Origin: JARYGU01 sp033795365
GTDB lineage: Bacteria > Pseudomonadota > Alphaproteobacteria > Rhizobiales > Rhizobiaceae
Length of the DNA: 64,000 nucleotides
Assembly (NCBI GenBank): GCA_033795365.1
Contig: JARYGU010000018.1
Span: 1 to 64,000 of the forward strand
Reading direction: 5' to 3'
Each line of letters opens with the position of its first letter. Within the stretch, counting starts at the first letter, position 1. Below, piece by piece: positions 20,611 through 30,552 of the stretch. A model generated the notes under the pieces. It did not search any database and was not told the origin of the DNA. It saw only the letters and a list, made by a program, of their open reading frames with translations. A program made the translations under genes and the position numbers.

Positions 20611-21618
20611 GTGCGAAAGTCGACATTAAAGGACGTCGCCCGCGAGGCTGGCGTGGGGGCCGCAACAGTGGAGCGCGTTATCAATGCGCGCGGTGGCGTC
20701 GCGCCAGAAACGATAGAAAAGGTGATAAGGGCAGCTAAAAAGCTCGACTATGGGCATCGGTTGCCCGAAATCCACCGAGGAGCAATCAGGATCGAAGTTC
20801 TCTTGGTTCGCCCGGACACCGAGTTCTTCGCCCGAGTAAATCTGGCATTCGAAAGGATAGCGGCTTCTCTGGATAAGTCCGTCTTAATTCACCGGACCTT
20901 CGTGTCGGAAACAGATCCTATTGCGGTATCAGAATACATTTCGAAACCGAACTTTCGACGTTCCGGCCTGGTAATCTGCGCACAGGACCATCCAAAAGTC
21001 ACCGAAAGCCTGAGAAGCGTCAGAGCTTCCGGTGTGGAAGTTGTCCAAATCGTCACCAAATGTGACGATCCTCAGGTGACCTATGTTGGAACCAACAATT
21101 ATGCGGAAGGGCGCTCCGCCGCCTACTACATGTCTGGAATGTTGGAATCACGGATCGGCACGTTCGTGGCAATCTGCCATAGCGGTGCCTACATGAACCA
21201 CCGGGAACGCATCCGTGGTTTCTCGGACTATATCCATGAAAAAGGTTCGCCAAATCATACATTCTCACATGTTATGCTGGGACGTGATGAGGATCTCAGA
21301 TCCGCGGAGCTTTTTGGTGAGGCTCTCCGCCATGATTCCAATATCATCGGTATTTATACGGCAGGCGGCGCGAATGACGCGATCGCGATCGTTTTGCAGT
21401 CAATGAAGGACAGGAACATCTTCTGGATTGGTCATGAACTGACCGAGAAAACGAAGCGCTACCTAAAGTCTGGCCTGATGTCGGTTGTGTTCGATCAGGC
21501 GCCGGAGATACAGGCCCGGCGTGCAATCGACACGATTCTGCGCAAGCTAGACATCATCAATACCGAGGTGAGCAGCGACCCGGTGCAGTTTTTGACGATC
21601 AATGCTCAGAATGTCTGA
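20611..21618 (+). CDS. LacI-family transcriptional regulator 2
   Basis: A 335-aa protein paralogous to the regulator at 5.9-6.9 kb along its whole length (for example IAASLDKSV, HRERIRGFSDY, QARRAIDLI/QARRAIDTI). The helix-turn-helix STLKDVAREAGVGAATVERV carries the same unusual ATVERV recognition helix. GTG at 20611 is chosen because it gives the standard LacI N-terminus and GGGGAG precedes it. Divergent from binding protein 2, with an operator-like site in the shared region. Confidence 0.87.
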   Translation: MRKSTLKDVAREAGVGAATVERVINARGGVAPETIEKVIRAAKKLDYGHRLPEIHRGAIRIEVLLVRPDTEFFARVNLAFERIAASLDKSVLIHRTFVSETDPIAVSEYISKPNFRRSGLVICAQDHPKVTESLRSVRASGVEVVQIVTKCDDPQVTYVGTNNYAEGRSAAYYMSGMLESRIGTFVAICHSGAYMNHRERIRGFSDYIHEKGSPNHTFSHVMLGRDEDLRSAELFGEALRHDSNIIGIYTAGGANDAIAIVLQSMKDRNIFWIGHELTEKTKRYLKSGLMSVVFDQAPEIQARRAIDTILRKLDIINTEVSSDPVQFLTINAQNV

Positions 21619-21653
21619 GCAGGTACTGGCCAAAGCGGGCGCCGTCTAAGACG

Positions 21654-22772
21654 TCAAGATTGGTCCGTCGCGGCGGCAGCCGTGTTGACCTCGCGGCGGG
21701 GGCTAACCTGGGGCACGCCGACATCCCACCAGGCGTCGCCCGGCGTCCAGGTGAAGGCATCGGAGACGATGGTAAGGACAGAGGTGCGATCGGTCGTCTG
21801 CGCCCATTCGACGGCGTCGCCGAGATCGGCGAGGCTTTCGACGCGGCGTGTCAGAGCGCCCATCGCCTCGGCGTGCTTGATGAAGTCGACGGGGAACGGC
21901 TCCTTGACGCGGCAATCCTTCAGGAGGTTGTTGAAGCCCGGCGTACCCTTGGCATTCTGCAGGCGGTTGATGACCGCATAGCCGCCGTTGTCGCAGACGA
22001 TGAGGATCATCTTGTGGCCGGAGAGAACGGTCGAATAGATGTCCGAGTTCATCATCATGTAGGTGCCGTCGCCGATCATGACGATCGGCGTGCGGGTCGG
22101 ATCGGCCATGGCCGCGCCCCAGCCGGCGGCGATCTCGTAGCCCATGCAGGAGAAGCCGAACTCGCAGTCGAAGGTGTTCGGCGCCTTCACGCGCCAGTTC
22201 TTCATCACCTAGCCCGGCAGGCCGCCGGCGGCGGTGATCAGCAGGTCACGGTCTCCAGCCTTGGCATTGACGATGCCGACGACCTGGGCATAGGTCGGAA
22301 CGGGTGCATTGGTCGGCTTCCGGTAGCCGTCGAGCGCCTCGTTCCACTTGGCGAATTCCAGTTCGCCCTTCTTCGTCCAGCCGGCGTCCGCCTTGTAGTC
22401 GCCGATGGCGACTTCCAGTTCGTTCACCGTTTCCAGCGCATCGCCGACGACGGCGACCGCGCGGTGCTTGTTGGCATCCCAGCGCGCCGCGTTGATCGAG
22501 ACGAAGCGGGCGTCGGGCGAAAACGCCGTCCAGGAGCCGGTGGTGAAGTCCATGAGGCGCGTACCGACGGCGAGCACCACGTCGGCTTCGGCTGCCAGCG
22601 CATTGGCCGAGGTCGAGCCGACGATGCCGATGGGGCCGACATGAGCCGGGTGATCATGCGTGACGGTGCCCTTGCCGGCAATGGTCTCGCAGAGCGGGAT
22701 GCCGTGCTTTTGCGCGAAATCGGCCAGCGCCGTTTCCGCGCCGGAATAGCGCACGCCGCCGTCGGAGGGCCT
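21654..22772 (-). pseudogene. iolD: Broken iolD (trihydroxycyclohexanedione hydrolase)
   Basis: IolD is a thiamine-diphosphate enzyme of about 610-640 aa that opens the inositol-derived ring. Here homology starts abruptly at GGVRYSGAETALADF, so roughly the first 200 or more residues are missing. The frame is then interrupted at 22209-22211: a TAG replaces the expected codon between AAGGLPG and the following WRVKAPNTFDCEFGF. The C-terminal part, with the thiamine-binding MIGDGTYMMMNSDI, continues to 21654. Both defects make it non-functional. It ties the locus to inositol catabolism by descent. Confidence 0.87.
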
Positions 22773-22792
22773 CACCAACAACCGAGCCAGGC

Positions 22793-22833
22793 ACAAATGA
22801 ACATTTGTCTTTATTCGTGTTGAAATGTATAAT
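22793..22833 (+). promoter_or_regulatory. Strong promoter with overlapping palindrome
   Basis: TTGTCT (22805-22810), 17 bp, TATAAT (22828-22833). A perfect inverted repeat ACAAATG-AA-CATTTGT (22793-22808) overlaps the -35, as expected of an operator. It reads rightward from the broken end of iolD into a short ORF. Confidence 0.6.
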
Positions 22834-22914
22834 GCGGAGGCATCGTTGCGCGATGCCAATCCCTTGGCCGCGCGGCGGCGGGGCGATAAAACGGAAAATT
22901 TGGGAGGCATTATT

Positions 22915-23019
22915 ATGGATCAGATTCTGATCTTCTCGACTGATACAAATCTCCCCAACGGCAACCATCGACTTATCGATTTCCTACGAAGTCACTCTGG
23001 CCAATCAATATTAGCTTGA
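22915..23019 (+). CDS. Short ORF, 34 aa, probably a truncated gene start
   Basis: ATG preceded by TTGGGAGGC and by the promoter at 22805-22833; the peptide begins MDQILIFSTDTNLPNGN. The strong signals but tiny product suggest the 5' end of a deleted gene. The AT-rich stretch from 23020 to 23184 holds no gene. Confidence 0.3.
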   Translation: MDQILIFSTDTNLPNGNHRLIDFLRSHSGQSILA

Positions 23020-23184
23020 ACTCAATAATTATACTAGGAAAAAATGATATAACTCTTATAGAAGAGTAAATACTTTCATCGCTATACGAAATTAGTTTAT
23101 ACGGTATTTTATACATATTGCATACTAATGCCGCATTACCATTTTCTATTAAGTTTTCTTAGAATTCTCTAGAGGAGGCCGCAT

Positions 23185-24090
23185 ATGAGACTACGACACC
23201 TGCGCTACTTTCTCAAGGTTGCTGAAGAGAAAAGCTTTACCCGCGCAGCATCAAAGGCGAATATAGAAGCTTCCCCTCTTTCGCGCGCCATAAAGGAACT
23301 TGAATCTCAACTTGGCGCCCAGCTGTTCCAAAGAGCAAAGGGACGCATCCAACTCACATGGGCCGGAGAGGTTTTCCGAGATGAAGCAAAGCGCATTTTG
23401 ACACTTGTTGAGGATGCTCAAGTGCGCGTCAAATCAGCCGCACAAGGCTATCGAGGGCAATTGCGCATCGGACTTTGCGATGGGTTGGCGCAACCGAACT
23501 TAACGCTCTTACTTGCCCGCTCCCGAGAAGAAGAGCCGAGAACCGAAATCAGAATCACCGAAATGACAGTCAGCGAAATGCTGCAGGCAATCATGTTTGA
23601 CCAACTCGATGCCGGTTTCACTGTAGATGGTGACGCGTTCGATGACTGCTTCAAGGAAGTCGTATGGAAAGACCGACCGGCCCTTGCGATTCCATCACGC
23701 CATCCGCTCCTGGCCTTTGACAAAGTGCCTCTGCCGGAGGCCCTGCGCTATCCCCTCATTATCTGCCACCCGGAGCGGTGTGTCAGCGGTCACAGGGCAA
23801 TCCAGCAATGGCTCCGCAAGCATCAGGATAATGAACCGGCTATCGCCCAACATGCTTTTGGTCATGAATCGATGATAATGCTGGTCGCGGCGGGTTATGG
23901 CATCGGTATCGGCCTTGCAAGCCAGATGGGCATATATAGCCACCCTGACGTCGTTGCTAGACCACCCTTGGATGAGACACTTGAAGTCAGCACGTATATC
24001 GCCGGATCCTCCGAGCGTGCCCGTTCGCCCGAATTGGAGCGATTCATCAAGCGCGCACAGGATATCGGTGGGATGTCAGTCGGCAAATAA
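23185..24090 (+). CDS. LysR-family transcriptional regulator
   Basis: A 301-aa regulator. The N-terminal winged helix-turn-helix MRLRHLRYFLKVAEEKSFTR with AASKANIEASPLSRAIKELE is followed by a periplasmic-binding-like effector domain. GAGGAGG precedes the ATG. Codon use and flanks are more AT-rich than in the operons to the left, suggesting separate acquisition. No divergent partner gene is visible (the left side is the AT-rich stretch and the broken iolD), so its target is unknown. Confidence 0.87.
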   Translation: MRLRHLRYFLKVAEEKSFTRAASKANIEASPLSRAIKELESQLGAQLFQRAKGRIQLTWAGEVFRDEAKRILTLVEDAQVRVKSAAQGYRGQLRIGLCDGLAQPNLTLLLARSREEEPRTEIRITEMTVSEMLQAIMFDQLDAGFTVDGDAFDDCFKEVVWKDRPALAIPSRHPLLAFDKVPLPEALRYPLIICHPERCVSGHRAIQQWLRKHQDNEPAIAQHAFGHESMIMLVAAGYGIGIGLASQMGIYSHPDVVARPPLDETLEVSTYIAGSSERARSPELERFIKRAQDIGGMSVGK

Positions 24091-24564
24091 TCTCGACCAG
24101 CAGTAAGGATGCGCTCATGGTGGTATGCAGACATTTTACGCATGCGATGGGACGTAAATTTCCATAGTATTTTAGTTTAAGTGCTGATATTTATAAATGA
24201 ATTTGTGGATTGCATTTCAATACACGACAAATGCATTGTAAAATCTAACTTATATCAATTTTTAAAAGCGGACGTTTACCGTAGTCCGTGCGACATAATT
24301 AGTCATTTCTCTCCAAGATTCACTACCCCGCATAATACGCGCGAATCCTTCGCTTTATAGCGCAACCGCTGATCCATAGTGTCCAGATCAATCGACTCAA
24401 GGAGGCGAAAATGATTTGTCGGTAAACCGAAATCACGGGTCAACGATTATGACGAAGATCTCCCAAACAAAAAACCGAAAGCAAATGCGATCCGATTGCT
24501 TGCTGAGTTTTGAAAAATCCTGGTCACACTTGGGACAGCCACCAAGCATCAAGGAGTGACCACC
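24091..24564. other. AT-rich intergenic region at the ICE boundary
   Basis: About 470 bp, markedly AT-rich up to about 24300. No gene, tRNA end or clear repeat could be recognised. The attachment site of the element to the right may lie here, but I could not identify it. Confidence 0.4.
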
Positions 24565-24777
24565 ATGTTTCAGCAGAATACTGCTTCCACAACGGAGCGC
24601 CGCATTCTTCGTCGTGCCGAGGTCGAGGCCAAAACCGGCTTCAAAAGAGCATACATCTACAGCCTGATGAAGGAAGGAAAGTTTCCGAAAGCCATGCGCC
24701 TCGGCGTGCGTGCCGTCGGCTGGGACTCAGCCGAAATCGACCAGTGGATCACTGATCGTCTTAAAGACCGTATCTGA
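24565..24777 (+). CDS. AlpA-family DNA-binding regulator
   Basis: A 70-aa protein of the AlpA/phage-regulator type, a small winged helix-turn-helix: RRILRRAEVEAKTGFKRAYI then LMKEGKFPKAMRLGVRAVGW and SAEIDQWITDR. ATG at 24565 is chosen because AAGGAG lies 8 bp upstream. In ICEclc/PFGI-1-type elements such a gene sits next to parA at one end and takes part in excision or partition control. Confidence 0.85.
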   Translation: MFQQNTASTTERRILRRAEVEAKTGFKRAYIYSLMKEGKFPKAMRLGVRAVGWDSAEIDQWITDRLKDRI

Positions 24778-24810
24778 CTTGTTCCCATCCCTGCGGAGGA
24801 GGAGCAAGCC

Positions 24811-25674
24811 ATGCAGGTGATTTCCGTGATTTCCACAAAGGGCGGCGTCGGCAAGACCACGATCGCCGCCAATCTCGGTGGTTTCATCGCCGATGCCGGA
24901 CTTCGCGTACTGCTGCTTGATCTAGACATGCAGCCGACGCTGTCGTCCTATTACGACCTGACCGAGCGAGCTTCAGCCGGCATCTACGAACTGCTGGCCT
25001 TCAACGAGCGCGATATCGGGACATTGGTGTCGCGCACGGCGATCGAGCGCCTGGATGTCATCCTCTCGAATGACCAGCATCGCCAATTGAACACGCTGCT
25101 GCTGCATGCGCCGGATGGGCGGCTGCGCCTGCACCATCTGCTGCCGACATTCCAGCCGCACTACGATCTCGTGCTGATCGATACGCAGGGCGCGCGCAGC
25201 GTCCTTCTGGAGATGGCTGTTCTCGCCTCCCGAAAAGCCATATCTCCCGTAACGCCGGAGATCCTTGCAGCGCGGGAGCTGAGGCGCGGAACGCTGCAGC
25301 TTCTCAACGACATCGAGCCCTATCGACGTCTCGGGATCCAACCGCCGCCGCTCCACCTACTGATGAACCGCGTTCCGGCGGTTTCGAGCAATGCCAGGCT
25401 TATCCAGCAGACGCTGCGGCTCGTCTTTCGCGGCCAGTCCGGCGTTCATGTGCTGGATACCGAGGTGCCGGCGATCGAGGCTTTTCCTCGTGCCGCCACG
25501 CAGGGCCTACCTGCACACCGGATCGAGAAACGTCGCCCGACGGGCCGGATTGCTCCGGCCGCTCTCGAAACAATGCGTAACCTCGCCTGCGAACTTTGCC
25601 CGCAATGGAAAGATCGCTTCGCCCTGGTTGTCGGCAAGACCAGCAGGAGGCCTTCGAATGCAGTCCCCTCATGA
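24811..25674 (+). CDS. parA: ParA-family ATPase of the ICE
   Basis: A 287-aa deviant Walker ATPase: ISTKGGVGKTTIAANLGGF (P-loop at residues 8-16), then LLLDLDMQPTLSSYYDL and LVLIDTQGARS. It should partition or stabilise the excised element together with the ParB-like protein. GGAGGAGC precedes the ATG. It is followed by an 80-aa gene whose start overlaps its end. Confidence 0.9.
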   Translation: MQVISVISTKGGVGKTTIAANLGGFIADAGLRVLLLDLDMQPTLSSYYDLTERASAGIYELLAFNERDIGTLVSRTAIERLDVILSNDQHRQLNTLLLHAPDGRLRLHHLLPTFQPHYDLVLIDTQGARSVLLEMAVLASRKAISPVTPEILAARELRRGTLQLLNDIEPYRRLGIQPPPLHLLMNRVPAVSSNARLIQQTLRLVFRGQSGVHVLDTEVPAIEAFPRAATQGLPAHRIEKRRPTGRIAPAALETMRNLACELCPQWKDRFALVVGKTSRRPSNAVPS

Positions 25675-25900
25675 TGTTTCTCACGCGCATAGGCGCTTCC
25701 TGCCCTTCGTCCGGTTTGTCGTCGGCGAGGGATGGGAGATTTTCCGATCGAGGACTGGGAATCTCAGGCTCCTGAAAGCCGGATTGCCGCCGATCCATAT
25801 CGGCCTCGCTATCAACGGCGCACTGGCCAAAGTTCCACGAAAGCAGCTTTCAGCCAGAAATGCGGAAGGGGCCGACGAGCCGGAGGCGAGCGATGGATGA
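25658..25900 (+). CDS. Small ICE protein between ParA and ParB, 80 aa
   Basis: Begins MQSPHDVSHAHRRFLPFVRF. A good CAGGAGGCC ribosome-binding site lies within the end of parA; the gene overlaps parA by 17 bp and the next gene by 8 bp. No domain recognised. The overlapping arrangement suggests a real co-translated partition-operon gene. Confidence 0.55.
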   Translation: MQSPHDVSHAHRRFLPFVRFVVGEGWEIFRSRTGNLRLLKAGLPPIHIGLAINGALAKVPRKQLSARNAEGADEPEASDG

Positions 25901-27596
25901 CCCTTCCCCGCAGGATATCGCGACGAAACTCCGAAGCGAGAACTTCGGCCAATCAGCGCCGCTGACCGAGGCACTTTCCGATCCGATCGCCGATACCCCC
26001 ATGGTGGTGACACTGGATGACCTTCGGCCCTACGAGTTGGACCCCCGCATTACGCGCAACCCACTGTTCGACGACATCAAGGCCTCGATCCGCGAGCGCG
26101 GCCTGGACGCGCCGCCACCGATCACACGCCGGCCCGGCGCCGATCACTACATCATCCGAAACGGCGGCAACACACGGCTGTCAATCCTGCGTGAGCTGTG
26201 GACCGAAACCAGAGACGCACGCTTCTTCCGCATCTCCTGCCTTTTTCGCCCATGGCCGGAGCGCGGCGACATCGTCGCCCTGACCGGTCATCTTGCCGAG
26301 AACGAACTTCATGGGGGGCTATCGTTCATAGAACGTGCGCTCGGCGTCGAAAAGGCACGGGAACTCTACGAACAGGACGGCAAGCCCTTGTCGCAGTCCG
26401 AACTCGCCCGCCGACTGAAGGCCGACGGCTATCCGGTTCCGCAGCCTCACATCAGCCGGATGCAGGAGGCTATCCAGTATCTGCTTCCGGCGATCCCTAA
26501 CGTTCTTTATAGTGGGCTCGGTCGGCCCCAAGTTGAGCAATTGACCAGCCTGCGCCGAGCGGCAACGAGGGTGTGGGAAGCGAAAACATCCAGAGTTCGC
26601 GCCGGAATGGATTTCGCCATCATTTTTCAGGACGTGCTCGCCTCCTTCGACGGCAGCGCGAGCAGCTTTTCGGTGCAAAGGGTTCAGGACGAACTGATCG
26701 GGCAGATGGCAGATCTGCTCGGCGAGAAATACCATACACTGGAATTCGAGATCACCGATTCCGATAAACGCTGGCAGACCCTCAGCCGCGAGGCGGACCC
26801 CAATCAGCATATCGCCGAAACCGGACACCCCGTGGTTCCCTTGCCGGCCCTGCAACTTTCTCCCTCGCTGCCGGCCAACCAACCTCCCCTGGCAAACGGT
26901 CCTGCGATCGAGCCGGAAGGATCGCGTCTCACTACTTCTCTCGCTATCGAAGAAGGCCGCGACGAGGACGGCGGGCAGATGTCACCGCGAATTGAAGATT
27001 CATCGCCAAGCCTCGCTTCGGATCGCTTGGAGAGCATCCAGCGACTGGTGGCCAACCAACTGGGGGAAACGCCATCCGAATTCGACAATAATGACCTCCT
27101 GACCATTCCAGCGCATGCCGATGGACTTTATCCAGTTTCCGACATCTGGTTCATCGAACCTGGTCTGGACGCCCAGGAGAGGTTGCGCGCCCACATCGCG
27201 CAGCTTGCTCGCGAAATCGCCGACGAAGCGGATCTCGCGGGGCAAGTCGTTCCGTGTGGCGGCGGGATCGGCTTCTCGTGCGCAGGCGATGCCGGACGGA
27301 GCGACGATCGATCGAAGGCACAGTTCGCTCGATCGGTCCTTGCCCTGCTCCACGTTCTCAGCGCCCCATATCATCCCTTGCCGCGCTCTGCCGGACGCGT
27401 GGAAACGCTGCATCTGGCAAGCGACATCGGATTGCTGCTGTTGGGTCCTGGCGAGGCGCAAGGCATGGATACACATCAACCAGTTCGCCTCAGCGATGAC
27501 GGCCTTGTGAAACTCCTCCGCCTGGTACGGCTCGCGCGCCGCCTTCTGGAACTGGAAGCGACATCGGGTGATGGCGACGCCATGGCCCGGTCATGA
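25893..27596 (+). CDS. parB: ParB-like protein of PFGI-1-class ICEs
   Basis: A 567-aa protein with an N-terminal ParB-type domain (LDDLRPYELDPRITRNPLFDDI, then YIIRNGGNTRLSIL at about residue 85) and a central DNA-binding-like segment (KPLSQSELARRLKADGYPVP). The C-terminal half is variable and typical of the long ICE-type ParB proteins. Start overlaps the 80-aa gene; its stop overlaps the next gene by 4 bp. Partner of ParA. Confidence 0.82.
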   Translation: MDDPSPQDIATKLRSENFGQSAPLTEALSDPIADTPMVVTLDDLRPYELDPRITRNPLFDDIKASIRERGLDAPPPITRRPGADHYIIRNGGNTRLSILRELWTETRDARFFRISCLFRPWPERGDIVALTGHLAENELHGGLSFIERALGVEKARELYEQDGKPLSQSELARRLKADGYPVPQPHISRMQEAIQYLLPAIPNVLYSGLGRPQVEQLTSLRRAATRVWEAKTSRVRAGMDFAIIFQDVLASFDGSASSFSVQRVQDELIGQMADLLGEKYHTLEFEITDSDKRWQTLSREADPNQHIAETGHPVVPLPALQLSPSLPANQPPLANGPAIEPEGSRLTTSLAIEEGRDEDGGQMSPRIEDSSPSLASDRLESIQRLVANQLGETPSEFDNNDLLTIPAHADGLYPVSDIWFIEPGLDAQERLRAHIAQLAREIADEADLAGQVVPCGGGIGFSCAGDAGRSDDRSKAQFARSVLALLHVLSAPYHPLPRSAGRVETLHLASDIGLLLLGPGEAQGMDTHQPVRLSDDGLVKLLRLVRLARRLLELEATSGDGDAMARS

Positions 27597-28168
27597 GGCG
27601 GGCCGCCATGTCCGGCCCCAACCCCCTCAATCAGGCGGTGATCGCCCAGGCGCTGCACGATCTGCGCAACGGACAGCTTCGCAAGGCCAAGTCCATGGGG
27701 TTTCAGGATGAAGATCTCGACGCGCTGAAACACCCCGCACTGGCGAGCATCCTCGCCAATGCCGCTGTCTCCTGGTGCGAGGTAACGATCAATCGCGATG
27801 TCCTGCGCCGACTGCTACGGCAGATGGACGACCACATCCGGGAAATTGGAGAGGTCGACCGCATGCTTCGCCTCGGCGCCAGCACGGATATGATAAGCCG
27901 TTTCTACGGTCTGACCCACCAGGAGGTCGCCGTGCGGCGCGAGGCGATCGGCATACCAAAGCGCAAGGGCCGGCATCCGGTCCTCACCGAAGAACAGGAC
28001 GCCGCCGCCTGGGAGATCTGGTCCGAGACGGTCAAGCAGAGGGATATGTCCCTCAAGAGCGATGCCGCCATGTTGGCTCTGGCGGCGGATCTGGCCGAAT
28101 CCATGAACGTTCCCCTGTCGGTGATCTGGAACGCCATACGTGGATGGATCCATGAAAGGCTTGTCTGA
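27593..28168 (+). CDS. DUF2857-type ICE protein (STY4526-like)
   Basis: A 191-aa protein: LNQAVIAQALHDLRNGQLRK, a central DMISRFYGLTHQEVAVRRE that looks like a helix-turn-helix, and AAAWEIWSETVKQRDMSLKS. It resembles the DUF2857 family always found between parB and the STY4528 gene in these elements. An internal ATG (MSGPNPLN) is an alternative start. Function unknown, possibly regulatory or replication-linked. Confidence 0.75.
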   Translation: MRRAAMSGPNPLNQAVIAQALHDLRNGQLRKAKSMGFQDEDLDALKHPALASILANAAVSWCEVTINRDVLRRLLRQMDDHIREIGEVDRMLRLGASTDMISRFYGLTHQEVAVRREAIGIPKRKGRHPVLTEEQDAAAWEIWSETVKQRDMSLKSDAAMLALAADLAESMNVPLSVIWNAIRGWIHERLV

Positions 28169-28170
28169 TC

Positions 28171-29349
28171 ATGCGCGGCTCACGCGAAACCCCTGGAGCG
28201 TCGTCACGGAACGACCTTCTCGACAGCGCCGCGGCGCGCATGTTGGAGCGCACGCATGAGCCGCCGGCTCGATCGCCGCACCTGCAATCGGACGGTTTCA
28301 TCTTCAGCGGCAATCGCCATGATGCCTTCCCCCGCGCCCTGTTGCTCGACAGACGCCTGACGCCGCTTGAGCGGAATGCCTGGCAGGTGTTCCGGATGCT
28401 GCTCAATGACGACGGCATTACTGCCTTCCCCACTTACGACCAGCTCGCTCCCTATCTGGCGTCGATGCCATGCGCCGCGCGCGCATCGCACGAGACGGTC
28501 GCTCGCGCCCTCACCCTGCTGCGGTTGACACGTTGGATCAGCCTCGTGCGCCGGCAACGCGACCCGCGGACGGGCCGGATCGCCGGCAACCTCTATGTTC
28601 TGCACGACGAGCCGCTGACGCCCTGGGAAGCCATTCAGCTCGACCCCGAATATCTCGGTCTCGTCAGCCACGCGCTGGACCATTCCAGCAGATCGATCCA
28701 ACGCATCGGCGTGCATACGCTGAGAGAGATCGCGGAGGACCCGATGCTGGCCGGAAAGCTGCTGCCGAGCCGACTGCAGATTCTGACCCAGCGCCTGTCC
28801 GAACGGGGATGGGAAGAGGCGCGCGACAATCTACAGGCTGTGGATAGCCACGATTCCGAAGGCAGTGCCGACATCCCTCTTCGGAATCGTGACGACCTCG
28901 CTTCGGATCCCGAAGACGGCCCAAAAACCCCGGAAATGCAGGCTCTTCGGAATCCGAAGACAGGCCGTACTGTACGTATACAAAAAGAAGTATCTGAATC
29001 TCTTACTACTGTACCGGGCGCGCGAGGCGGCTTGTGCTTGCCGAACCGCTTCGGAGCGCTGAAACCGGAACAGCAGAGCGGCGCGCTCGCCGCCCTGCAT
29101 ACGATCGATGCCATTCTGCGGCAGGCGGTTCTGGACGAATGGGATGCGCGGTGCGCCGCGAGCGCCATCCGCAACCCGGCCGGCTACCTGTTCGGGCTCA
29201 TCCAGAAGGCCTTGCGTGGGGAGTTCAATACGTGGGCGGCGGCAAAAGCGCCTGGATCCGCGCGCCAGCCGGAGTCACCCGGCAGCGGCGACAGGAAGAT
29301 CGCCGAAACCCATGTCGCCCGCCTCCAAACGATCATGCGCTTCACATGA
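28171..29349 (+). CDS. STY4528-family ICE replication protein
   Basis: A 392-aa protein with FIFSGNRHDAFPRALLLDRR and LTPLERNAWQVFRMLLNDDG, followed by a winged-helix-like region (ARASHETVARALTLLRLTRW). This matches the family named pathogenicity-island replication protein in SPI-7-like elements. Residues 230-290 are low-complexity and variable. It lies two bases after the DUF2857 gene. Probably needed for replication of the circular form. Confidence 0.78.
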   Translation: MRGSRETPGASSRNDLLDSAAARMLERTHEPPARSPHLQSDGFIFSGNRHDAFPRALLLDRRLTPLERNAWQVFRMLLNDDGITAFPTYDQLAPYLASMPCAARASHETVARALTLLRLTRWISLVRRQRDPRTGRIAGNLYVLHDEPLTPWEAIQLDPEYLGLVSHALDHSSRSIQRIGVHTLREIAEDPMLAGKLLPSRLQILTQRLSERGWEEARDNLQAVDSHDSEGSADIPLRNRDDLASDPEDGPKTPEMQALRNPKTGRTVRIQKEVSESLTTVPGARGGLCLPNRFGALKPEQQSGALAALHTIDAILRQAVLDEWDARCAASAIRNPAGYLFGLIQKALRGEFNTWAAAKAPGSARQPESPGSGDRKIAETHVARLQTIMRFT

Positions 29350-29384
29350 GAGCGGATAACGGGGGATTCGTTTGTCTGCCGAAG

Positions 29385-29431
29385 TCCATGGCCGCCTATA
29401 CCACTGGTATAGTTGAACACAATGCCTTCCG
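29385..29431. repeat. 47-bp direct repeat, copy 1
   Basis: 43 of 47 positions match the copy at 30364-30410. It contains the perfect inverted repeat CTATACC-ACT-GGTATAG and lies 33 bp past the 3' end of the GNAT toxin gene. Confidence 0.85.
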
Positions 29432-29464
29432 GAGGCGGTTGATGCGATATTCGGAACCCGGCTG

Positions 29465-30307
<843 letters not shown>

Positions 30308-30363
30308 GGCGGTAAGGTCCCCGCGCCTCCGCCCGTTCTCGCCAATCTACACATCCACTGAGT

Positions 30364-30410
30364 TCCATGGTCGCCTATACCACTGGTATAGATGAACACG
30401 TTGCCTTCCG
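30364..30410. repeat. 47-bp direct repeat, copy 2
   Basis: Second copy, 109 bp upstream of the antitoxin start. It includes the same palindrome CTATACC-ACT-GGTATAG (30375-30391). The two copies enclose the toxin-antitoxin pair. Confidence 0.85.
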
Positions 30411-30552
30411 TTCGTACGGCCACGTCGGCCTTCATGCACTGCCGACGAGAACCACCGCAGAAACGGGCTTCCGACGCATTCGATTTGATCACTGACGGCC
30501 TTCCCGCGACGCCCGATGCTGACGCTCCGTTCCACCAGCGAAGGTCGTCACG

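Noticed and set aside
21660..22823. Plus-strand frame of 387 codons
   Set aside because: Antisense to the iolD remnant, which matches a known enzyme on the minus strand; the product is His/Asp/Arg-rich shadow sequence.
24091..24564. tRNA 3' end as ICE attachment site
   Set aside because: No stretch resembles a tRNA T-arm and acceptor end; I could not support one.
22773..24564. CRISPR array or tandem repeats in the AT-rich region
   Set aside because: No regularly spaced repeats found here, nor anywhere in the window.
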